17,043 nt of DNA. Source: an uncultured Porphyromonadaceae bacterium. Its GTDB lineage: Bacteria > Bacteroidota > Bacteroidia > Bacteroidales > Muribaculaceae. A program made the position numbers and the translations under genes. Location of the stretch: assembly GCA_902475285.1 (NCBI GenBank), contig CABRZA010000041.1, forward strand, positions 1-17,043, in the 5' to 3' direction. Below, piece after piece: positions 8,601 to 14,193 of the stretch (the first letter of the stretch is position 1; each line of letters starts with the position of its first letter). The notes under the pieces were generated by a model that was not told the origin of the DNA, made no database searches, and worked only from the letters and a program-made list of their open reading frames with translations.

Positions 8601-8785
8601 TCATTATGACGGCGCTGACGTCGGCTCTGGCGCTCATACCGCTCGCCGTCAACGGCGATGCGCCGGGCAACGAGATACAGGCACCCATGGCCGTGGTGAT
8701 TCTCGGCGGTCTGCTGAGCTCGACGGCGCTCAATATATATGTGGTGCCCATACTTTATAAATTCATAAACCGAAACCGGCAATGA
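5699..8785 (+). CDS. Heavy-metal efflux RND pump (CusA/CzcA family)
   Basis: Proton-driven inner-membrane antiporter of the HME class of RND pumps, 1028 residues, full length. It starts with GTG, giving MLNRIIRFSLDNRLTVLI, which is typical of the family. Twelve membrane helices and two large periplasmic loops are evident. The proton-relay segment in TM4 is LVDDAIVDVEN (402-412): Asp404 and Glu411 fit the conserved Asp/Glu pair seven residues apart. Ala398 stands where CzcA has its extra Asp, as in CusA. A second Asp (405) and Asp409 are added. The segment TGRAELDEHSLGVNVSEIE (608-626) matches the HME porter region but has no Met where CusA has one of its copper-binding residues. Its stop overlaps the next start as ATGA (8782-8785). 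The class is secure; the substrate (divalent cation or Cu/Ag) is open. Confidence 0.93.
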   Translation: MLNRIIRFSLDNRLTVLIVTALALIGGAFALMRMEVDIFPDLNAPTVVVMTEARGLAAEEVEKVVTYPIETAVNGATGVRRVRSTSTTGFSVVWVEFDWDTDIYRARQIVSERLDAASEDLPEGVAKPVMGPQSSILGEIMIIGLTADSTSMLELRRLADTVVRPRLLSLGGVSQVSVIGGDATEYQIKLNPDRMLALGVSIDEVLGAAEGFNSNAGGGVVYDYGNEYIVKADINTSDPAELAAAVVRSDSRGIVTLGDVAKVETGGRLPRIGVASVETKPAVIVTVNKQPGEGTLQLTEEIDKALASLAQTLPADVHMATDIFRQSEFIDNSISNLQRSLLEGAFFVIIVLFFFLMNFRTTIISVVALPLSIIVSVLILNAMGYGINTMSLGGIAIAIGCLVDDAIVDVENVYKRLRQNAARPPEERQPLKECVFHASAEVRMPIFNSTLIITAAFLPLFFLTGMEGRMLIPLGVAFIVSLAASTIVALTLTPVLCSYLLGSRRQNERMAREPRVTAAIKRAYGRSLNAAMRHPRLILGATALLFAVALGIFFSLGRGFLPRFNEGSFTINVSTLPGISLDQSDAIGREAEAIILATPEVNTVARKTGRAELDEHSLGVNVSEIEAPYTLTDRSRAEVAADLRHRLGHLPGAIVEIGQPISHRIDAMLSGAQSQVAIKIFGPDLNTLFAIGRRVKEIASEVPGTVDVNIEQQTERPQIVIKPRRELLALYGIRMPDFARAVETALAGRTVSQVYRDGFAYDVSVILDENHRSDIADISAITVDTPAGEKISLDRLAEIRSDAGPNTVNRENVERRLLVSCNVEGRDLRGTVDDIRSRVEKEIAMPAGYHAVYGGQFENEQAASRTLLWASLGALLLIFMLLYGEFRSVAQSLVILINMPLALIGGVILLAICGDEVNIPAIIGFISLMGISTRNGMLLMSRYNHLAADGMPLGLRIAEGSVDRLLPIIMTALTSALALIPLAVNGDAPGNEIQAPMAVVILGGLLSSTALNIYVVPILYKFINRNRQ

Positions 8786-9972
8786 AAAAGTTCCTGTTTC
8801 TTCTTGCTGTGCTGCCACTGACGGCAGGCGCCGTCGACACCGACTCGCTGGCGCTTGCCATGGCGCGGAGCAATCCCGATGTGGCCGCGGCGCACACACA
8901 GATAGCGGCCACCGACTATTCGGGTCGCGCCGCCAACGTGCTCGCCGGACCCGAGGCCGAATTCGAATGGAAGAGGGGCGGCGGGGAGTCGCGCTGGGGA
9001 GTGTCGGTAGGACAGAGTTTCGACTGGCCGGGCGTCTACTCGGCCCGGCGCCATGCCACGGAGGCGCGCACCGACGCCGCCCGGCAGCTCTACGCCGCCG
9101 CCGTGCAGGAGAAGTGGCTCGAAGCCAAGACGGCTATAATGCAATATGCCGCAGCCGGAGTGCAGGTGGCCTATCTTCGCCGCGCCGTAGATAATTTCAA
9201 GCACCTCGGCGAGGTTTACGGGCGCGCGCTCGAGCGCGGCGAGACAACCATTCTCGAAGTGCGCAAGACGGAGCTTCAGCTCGCCGCCGGCGAATCGGCT
9301 CTTGCGCGTGCCGAAGTGGAACGCAGCGCGGCCTATCAAACTTTGGCTGCCATATCGCCCGACGCGGCGACACGCGCCCTGGCGGCCGGTATCGACATGC
9401 CTTTGGTAAAGGCCCCGGAAGCCTACGCCACCTACGCCGACGCATATGCCGTGGCCAACCCCGACATCAGCGCGGCCCGCAGCCTCAAAGCGGCGGCGGC
9501 CTATGAGGCGACAGCGGCCCGGCGCGCGGCATTGCCGTCGTTCAAGCTGTCGTATGTTCATGATTTCGAAGAGAACACGCACTTCAACGGCTTCGGCGTT
9601 TCGGTCGGGTTGCCGTCGTGGGGCCCGTCGGCGTCGCGCCGCGCAGCCGAAGCGGAGGCCGTTGTGGCAGCCGAGAGTCTTACATCCAAAATGCTTGCCG
9701 CCGATGCCGCCCTGCGCGCCGACTACGAGCGCGTCACCACACTCTATGCGCAGCTCGAACCGCTGCAGCGCGTCTTCGGTACGGCCAACGACTACCCCGC
9801 CCTCTTGGGCCGTGCTTTGGAGGCCGGCCGCATAACGCTCTTCGAATACCTCACCGAATACAACATATATCTCGACGGCGCCGCAGACTATGCCTCGCTT
9901 CTGGCCGACTATGCCACAGCTCTGGCACGCCTGCAACGCTACGTCGTGTTCAGCGACATGACAAATGATTAG
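8782..9972 (+). CDS. TolC-family outer-membrane efflux protein
   Basis: The outer-membrane channel of the pump encoded just upstream, 396 residues. A signal peptide is plain (MKKFLFLLAVLPLTAGA, cleavage before VDTDS). No lipobox Cys is present, so unlike many CusC/CzcC proteins it is probably not lipidated. The mature part is rich in Ala, Glu and Arg and made of long coiled-coil helices in two internal repeats, as in OEP proteins. It is somewhat shorter than the usual 410-470 residues. Translation is probably coupled to the pump gene through the ATGA overlap at 8782-8785. Its own end overlaps the next gene by eight bases, so the transcript likely continues into the acyltransferase. Confidence 0.88.
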   Translation: MKKFLFLLAVLPLTAGAVDTDSLALAMARSNPDVAAAHTQIAATDYSGRAANVLAGPEAEFEWKRGGGESRWGVSVGQSFDWPGVYSARRHATEARTDAARQLYAAAVQEKWLEAKTAIMQYAAAGVQVAYLRRAVDNFKHLGEVYGRALERGETTILEVRKTELQLAAGESALARAEVERSAAYQTLAAISPDAATRALAAGIDMPLVKAPEAYATYADAYAVANPDISAARSLKAAAAYEATAARRAALPSFKLSYVHDFEENTHFNGFGVSVGLPSWGPSASRRAAEAEAVVAAESLTSKMLAADAALRADYERVTTLYAQLEPLQRVFGTANDYPALLGRALEAGRITLFEYLTEYNIYLDGAADYASLLADYATALARLQRYVVFSDMTND

Positions 9973-10912
9973 CATCGAGGCATATACTCCTGCTCTGAAA
10001 GGCACTTGGGACGAGCTGGTGCAGGCGTCGCGCAACGGCGTGTTCCTGCACCTGCGCGACTACATGGACTATCACTCCGACCGCTTTACCGACGCGTCGC
10101 TTATTGCGCGCGACGCCAAGGGGCGCGCAATAGCCGCTCTGCCGGCGTGTCTGCGGCCCGAGGGGGTGATTTCGAGCCATGCCGGCCTCACCTTCGGCGG
10201 GTGGCTCATGACGCCGCGTGCCGACGCCGAGGCCATGCTCGAGGTGTGGGACGCCGCCTTCGCCCTCTGGCGCGAACAGGGGCTTCGGCAGCTCGTCTAT
10301 AAGCCGTCGCCCTACATCTACCACAGCTACCCGGCGGAGGAGGACCTCTACGCACTCGTGCGCTACGGCGCTACTGTGACGGGCAGCGTAGCCTCGGTGG
10401 TGGACCTTCGCGAGCCTCTGGGCTTCGACATGGCGTCGCGGCAAAGCGTGCGCAAGGCAGAGAAAAGCGGCGTAACAGTTGCCGAGGACGATGCCTGGGA
10501 AGAATACTGGACCATGCTCGGCGAGCGTCTGCGCAGCCGCTACGACGCCGCGCCCGTACATTCGCTCGACGAGATACTGCTGCTCAAAAGCCGTTTTCCC
10601 GACAACATCCGCCTCTATACCGCACGCCTCGACGGGCGTCTGCTCGCGGGCGTGGTGGTATACATCTCCACGCGCTGCGCCCACAGCCAGTATACGGCAA
10701 GCAGCGAGGAGGGGCGCGGACTGCGTGTCATCCCATTGATTTACAAGTATATTCTCGACAGTCTCCCCGCCGGGGTGCAGTATTTCGACTTCGGCACTTC
10801 AAACGAAGACGGCGGCCGCGAGATAAACCTCGGCCTCATTCGCCAGAAGTGCGGCTTCGGAGGACGGGCGGTGATTTATCCCACTTATAAGTATGTGTTC
10901 GAAATTATTTAA
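9965..10912 (+). CDS. FemAB-like GNAT acyltransferase
   Basis: A 315-residue protein of the Acetyltransf_6/FemAB-like branch of the GNAT superfamily, which transfers acyl or aminoacyl groups, often in cell-envelope or polysaccharide synthesis; the substrate here is unknown. The C-terminal half holds the branch-typical pattern: ARLDGRLLAGVVVY, then a central helix, then FDFGTSNED (274-282) and a GLIRQKCGFGG motif. There is no signal peptide, so it is cytosolic. The ATG overlaps the last eight bases of the TolC-family gene, which places it at the end of the efflux operon although a metal-related role is not obvious. The last eight codons and most of the stop lie inside the left arm of a large palindrome (10888-11054), so DNA inversion there would replace the stop and add YRIVL. 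Confidence 0.82.
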   Translation: MISIEAYTPALKGTWDELVQASRNGVFLHLRDYMDYHSDRFTDASLIARDAKGRAIAALPACLRPEGVISSHAGLTFGGWLMTPRADAEAMLEVWDAAFALWREQGLRQLVYKPSPYIYHSYPAEEDLYALVRYGATVTGSVASVVDLREPLGFDMASRQSVRKAEKSGVTVAEDDAWEEYWTMLGERLRSRYDAAPVHSLDEILLLKSRFPDNIRLYTARLDGRLLAGVVVYISTRCAHSQYTASSEEGRGLRVIPLIYKYILDSLPAGVQYFDFGTSNEDGGREINLGLIRQKCGFGGRAVIYPTYKYVFEII

Positions 10913-11054
10913 GGTATCGCCTCATAAATTCTGTGGCGCACTTTCGATTCCGGCTTCAGTTGTAATGGAACCCCATTACGCCATCAGCCGAACTCAAAAT
11001 TTCATCCACATACTTTATAATACTATACGATAAATAATTTCGAACACATACTTA
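10888..11054. repeat. 167-bp imperfect palindrome with perfect 24-bp arms
   Basis: The arms at 10888-10911 and 11031-11054 are exact reverse complements (24 of 24), separated by 119 bp. Similarity continues inside: 10914-10936, compared with the complement of 11028 down to 11006, agrees at 16 of 23 bases. The middle is a perfect 7-bp hairpin, GTAATGG at 10962-10968 and CCATTAC at 10973-10979. Its centre (10970.5) coincides with that of the arms (10971). The region thus behaves as two inverted copies of an 80-bp sequence, with perfect ends and a diverged interior. It could be an invertible DNA segment, a long RNA stem between two co-oriented genes, or the scar of an inverted duplication of the acyltransferase 3' end. 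No convincing TAnnTTTG promoter lies in the spacer; the nearest is TAATTTCG at 11035-11042, inside the right arm. Confidence 0.9.
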
Positions 11055-11067
11055 CAAAAGATATCAT

Positions 11068-11784
11068 ATGAATGTCGACGACCGTTTCGGGCGCGTCGGG
11101 CTTCTTGCCGGCGACGATATGATGGAGCGCCTTCGGGCGTGCCGTGTGATAATCTTCGGTGTCGGGGGCGTGGGGTCGTGGTGCGCAGAGGCCTTGGCAC
11201 GCACTGCCATAGGACATATCACGCTTGTCGACTCCGATACCGTGGCACTCTCCAACATCAACCGGCAGCTGCCGGCGCTGAACTCCACCGTCGGACGCCC
11301 GAAGGTTGAGGTGATGGCCGAGCGCATGCGCGACATCAACCCCGACGCCGTCGTAGAGGCCATCGAAGGGCGCTACACGCCCGACACTGCCGCCGAGTTC
11401 GGTATCGATACCTACGACTACTGCATCGACGCCATCGACTCGCTGCCCGACAAGGCCGACCTCATAATGCGGTGCACCACCGGCTCTACGGGGCCACGCC
11501 GTGCCTTCTTTTCGTCGATGGGTGCGGCACGCAAACTCACGCCAGCGGCTTTCCGCACGGCTGAATTCTACAAAGTAGAAGGCTGCCCCCTGGCGCGCGC
11601 CCTGCGCACATGGTTCCGCCGTCACGACCAGCGCCCCGGCAAATTCACCTGCGTATACAGCCCCGAGCGCGCCCCACACCGCGCCCCCGACGCCGAAACC
11701 GGCGGCCCGAACGGCACCTTCGTCCACGCCACCGCCGTCGCCGGCCTCACCCTCGCCTCCCTCGTAGTCAACGACCTCTACTGA
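11068..11784 (+). CDS. tcdA: tRNA threonylcarbamoyladenosine dehydratase TcdA
   Basis: An E1-like ATP-dependent enzyme (formerly CsdL/YgdL) that dehydrates t6A at position 37 of ANN-decoding tRNAs to the cyclic form ct6A. The ThiF/MoeB-type nucleotide fold opens with RFGR (6-9) and GVGGVGSW (31-38). An acidic strand follows (LVDSDTV, 53-59), then NINRQ (63-67), the adenylation-site pattern of the family. AIDSLPDKADLI matches the central E. coli segment, and Cys195 in KFTCVYSPE matches the conserved Cys of the C-terminal half. At 238 residues it is about 30 shorter than the E. coli enzyme, mainly at the C-terminus. No clear promoter is visible other than the weak TAATTTCG at 11035-11042. The gene either has its own promoter by the palindrome or is read through from the efflux operon. 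Confidence 0.93.
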   Translation: MNVDDRFGRVGLLAGDDMMERLRACRVIIFGVGGVGSWCAEALARTAIGHITLVDSDTVALSNINRQLPALNSTVGRPKVEVMAERMRDINPDAVVEAIEGRYTPDTAAEFGIDTYDYCIDAIDSLPDKADLIMRCTTGSTGPRRAFFSSMGAARKLTPAAFRTAEFYKVEGCPLARALRTWFRRHDQRPGKFTCVYSPERAPHRAPDAETGGPNGTFVHATAVAGLTLASLVVNDLY

Positions 11785-11811
11785 GGGTAAAAGACGTACA
11801 TATCCATTCTT

Positions 11812-11847
11812 AAAAAAATGCCCTGGCGGCCTTTCGGTCCGCCCGGG
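11812..11847 (-). terminator. Intrinsic terminator of the ABC exporter operon
   Basis: Read on the minus strand, a GC-rich hairpin (pairing 11821-11829 with 11839-11847, one mismatch, plus an inner CC/GG pair) is followed two bases later by seven Ts (11812-11818 on the plus strand is a run of A). This ends the operon whose last stop is at 11872. On the plus strand the hairpin is followed by only a weak AT-rich stretch, so termination for tcdA is possible but weaker. Confidence 0.75.
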
Positions 11848-11871
11848 TAAAATATATTCTTGGGGTATATA

Positions 11872-13134
11872 TTACTTTTCGCGGGCCCAGCGGATGACTT
11901 CGGCGAGGGTGGGTTTCTTGCCGTACATGAATATGCCCACGCGGTAGATTTTGGCGCATACCCATATGAGGAGGGTGAAGCTGATGTAGAGCACCACGAG
12001 CGAGAGAACCGTTTCCCATACGGGTACGCCGAAGGGAAGGCGCGCCATCATGGTCATGGGCGAGGTGAAGGGTATGACGGAGAGCCAGAAGGCGATGGTG
12101 GAGGTGGGGTTGTTGATGACGGTCATGGAGCCGACGATGCCTATGATCACGGGGATTGTAGCTATGGAGGAGAGCTGGGAGGCATCCTGGATGTTGTCGA
12201 CGGCGGAGCCTATGGCGGCGAACATGGCGGAATAGAAGAGGTAGCCGCCGATGAAGAAGAGGAGCATGTTGACGGTAATCGACACGATGAAGCCGGTGTC
12301 GGAGAGCTGGGCCACGGCTGCGGCGAGTTCAGGCTCTTCGGCCACGGCACCCGAGCCGGTCATGAAGGGCACGAGCCAAGCGGAGCAGAGCGATACGACG
12401 CCCACCCAAATCAATATCTGGGTGATTGCCACAAGGCCGACGCCGATAATTTTGCCGAGCATGAGGCGGGTGGGCTTGACCGACGACACCACGAGTTCGA
12501 GCACGCGGTTGCTCTTCTCCTCGATGATGGATGTCATGACCATCTGGCCGTAGATGAGGATGAACATGTAGAGCATCATGTCCATGATGAGCGAGAGTAT
12601 GTAGCTCAGCACCGACGAGGTGGCCTGGTCGCCTTCCTTGTCGATGTCGAGCACTTGCAGCGAGAGGTCGACCTGGACTTCGTCGAGAATCTTGTCGAGG
12701 TCGCGGATGTTGTAAGCCTCCAGGCGCACGTCCTCGATGGCATCGGAGAGCTGCGACTGTATGTACTCGTCGGTCATCATCGTGAGGGAGCCGTGCGAGT
12801 AGAGCGTGATGCAGTCCTGCGGGTTGCGTATGGCCTGCTCGCCTATCACGAGGATTGCGTTGTAGGATTCGTCGGCGCGGGCAGCGTCGAGGTTTTCGGT
12901 GGCGCTGACAAATTCTATCTCATCGTTTCCACTGAGGAGGGGGTAGATGCGGTGTGTATCGTCGATTACGGCCACGGTCTTGCTCTCGGGGGTGCTGAAC
13001 ACCATGATGAGAGCCGGTGCCACCATGAGGAGTATCATGAACAGCGGCACAAGAATGGTGCTGATGATGAAGCTTTTGCGCTTTACTCGTTCGAGATATT
13101 CGCGCGATATTATGATTCCGAGTGGCGAGTTCAT
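11872..13134 (-). CDS. ABC-2 type permease, NatB-like
   Basis: Membrane subunit (420 residues) of an ABC exporter of the ABC-2/NatB type. One membrane helix lies near the N-terminus, after the typical ISREYLERVKRKSF motif. It is followed by an extracytoplasmic domain of about 150 residues starting near VAVIDDTHRIYPLL. Five or six more helices from about residue 185 on include EEKSNRVLELVVSSVKP, a hallmark of the family (the coupling segment between helices). The start overlaps the stop of the ATPase gene as ATGA on the minus strand (13131-13134), so the two are coupled. The substrate is unknown. NatAB of Bacillus exports Na+, but this group is broad and similarity alone does not prove it. An intrinsic terminator follows. 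Confidence 0.88.
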   Translation of the reverse strand: MNSPLGIIISREYLERVKRKSFIISTILVPLFMILLMVAPALIMVFSTPESKTVAVIDDTHRIYPLLSGNDEIEFVSATENLDAARADESYNAILVIGEQAIRNPQDCITLYSHGSLTMMTDEYIQSQLSDAIEDVRLEAYNIRDLDKILDEVQVDLSLQVLDIDKEGDQATSSVLSYILSLIMDMMLYMFILIYGQMVMTSIIEEKSNRVLELVVSSVKPTRLMLGKIIGVGLVAITQILIWVGVVSLCSAWLVPFMTGSGAVAEEPELAAAVAQLSDTGFIVSITVNMLLFFIGGYLFYSAMFAAIGSAVDNIQDASQLSSIATIPVIIGIVGSMTVINNPTSTIAFWLSVIPFTSPMTMMARLPFGVPVWETVLSLVVLYISFTLLIWVCAKIYRVGIFMYGKKPTLAEVIRWAREK

Positions 13135-14063
13135 TGCTGTGCGTTTTGAGAGTTGGAGGCTTCGACAGCCTGTACGAAAATATTATCCATGGAGGGGAGC
13201 ATGCGGCGGAACGACGCCACCTGGACGGCCTGGTTGGCCGCGCCGAGGAATGCGCGGACGTCGGCCGGCGTGGGGAGCGACACAGTGGCGAGGCTCGTAC
13301 CCTCGGGGCTCAGTCCGGCGAGTTCGGCGGCGAAAGGCAGCGCGGTGAGACTCTCGGGGCTTCCGACGAAGCCGAGTTCATAGGTATTGTTGCCGAAGGC
13401 CTCGCGGATGTCGCGCACGTTGCCGCTGAGGATGTTGTGGCTCTTGTTGATGAGGGTAATCTCGTCGCAGAGTTCTTCGACGGAGCCCATGTTGTGGGTT
13501 GAGAAAATGACGGTGGCACCCTGGTCGCGCAGGCGCAGAATCTCGCGTTTGAGAATGCCGGCGTTGATGGGGTCGAAGCCCGAGAAAGGCTCGTCGAAGA
13601 TGAGGAGGTCGGGATTGTGGAGCACGGTGACGATGAACTGCACCTTCTGCGCCATGCCTTTGGAGAGCTCCTCGACCTTCTTGTTCCACCAGTCGGAGAT
13701 TTCGAGGCGGTCGAACCACTCGTGCAGGCGAGCCTCGGCTTCCTTGCGGTTGAGGCCTTTGAGACGGGCAAAGAAGAGGGCCTGTTCGCCCACCTTCATC
13801 TTCTTGTAGAGACCGCGCTCCTCGGGGAGATAGCCTATGTTGCGCACGTCGGCAGCCGTTAGGGCGTGACCGTTGAAGGTGACGGTGCCGCTGTCGGGCA
13901 CGGTGATGTGGTTAATAATGCGGATAAGCGTCGTCTTGCCGGCGCCGTTGGGGCCCAGGAGGCCGTAGACGGAGCCTCGGGGCACGGATATCGACACGTC
14001 GTCGAGCGCGCGGTGGCCGGTAAAGTCCTTGATTATGTTTCTTGCTTCTAAGATGTTTTCCAT
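13131..14063 (-). CDS. ABC exporter ATP-binding protein, NatA-like
   Basis: Nucleotide-binding subunit (310 residues) that powers the permease encoded next. Walker A is GPNGAGKT (37-44). The segment YLPEERGLYKKM stands at the Q-loop and is typical of the NatA branch. The signature is LSKGMAQKVQ (from 133), Walker B is LLIFDEP (about 152-158) and the switch His is in FSTHNM (near 189). The C-terminal 80 residues form an accessory domain. The frame is open further upstream to 14252. The ATG at 14063 is chosen because MENILEARNIIKDF is the normal family N-terminus, and the longer version would cross the secDF terminator and part of secDF itself. Translation is coupled to the permease gene by ATGA. 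Confidence 0.92.
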   Translation of the reverse strand: MENILEARNIIKDFTGHRALDDVSISVPRGSVYGLLGPNGAGKTTLIRIINHITVPDSGTVTFNGHALTAADVRNIGYLPEERGLYKKMKVGEQALFFARLKGLNRKEAEARLHEWFDRLEISDWWNKKVEELSKGMAQKVQFIVTVLHNPDLLIFDEPFSGFDPINAGILKREILRLRDQGATVIFSTHNMGSVEELCDEITLINKSHNILSGNVRDIREAFGNNTYELGFVGSPESLTALPFAAELAGLSPEGTSLATVSLPTPADVRAFLGAANQAVQVASFRRMLPSMDNIFVQAVEASNSQNAQQ

Positions 14064-14115
14064 ATATCGTAGGCCGCCTGTTGTGGCAACCGTAATATTT
14101 GACGCAAAAAGGCGA

Positions 14116-14124
14116 CAAAAATTA
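14116..14124 (-). promoter_or_regulatory. Possible -7 element of the ABC exporter operon
   Basis: On the minus strand this reads TAATTTTTG, the Bacteroidetes -7 element with one extra base between TA and TTTG. It lies about 52 bases before the ATG at 14063 and just after the secDF terminator, where a new promoter is needed. No -33 TTG is correctly spaced, so support is weak. Confidence 0.3.
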
Positions 14125-14134
14125 CACATTCGGA

Positions 14135-14170
14135 CAAAAAATTCGGAGCCTGCCGCGGGGCAGGCTCCGA
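14135..14170 (-). terminator. Intrinsic terminator of secDF
   Basis: A perfect 12-bp stem pairs 14143-14154 with 14159-14170 around the loop 14155-14158. On the minus strand it is followed after one A by six Ts in TTTTTTG. It lies 24 bases past the secDF stop and separates secDF from the ABC exporter genes. Confidence 0.88.
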
Positions 14171-14193
14171 TATGTGAAGAATGGAAGGGGCAA

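Noticed and set aside
10888..11054. An insertion sequence or MITE
   Set aside because: No transposase frame and no target-site duplication are visible, and the left arm is part of the acyltransferase coding sequence.
11015..11200. A 61-codon minus-strand gene ending in KYVFEIIYRIVL
   Set aside because: Its end is just the inverted copy of the acyltransferase 3' end; the rest is antisense to tcdA.
11860..13149. A 429-codon plus-strand frame opposite the ABC permease
   Set aside because: It is a Gly/Glu/His-rich shadow of the permease, whose frame has clear membrane helices and family motifs.
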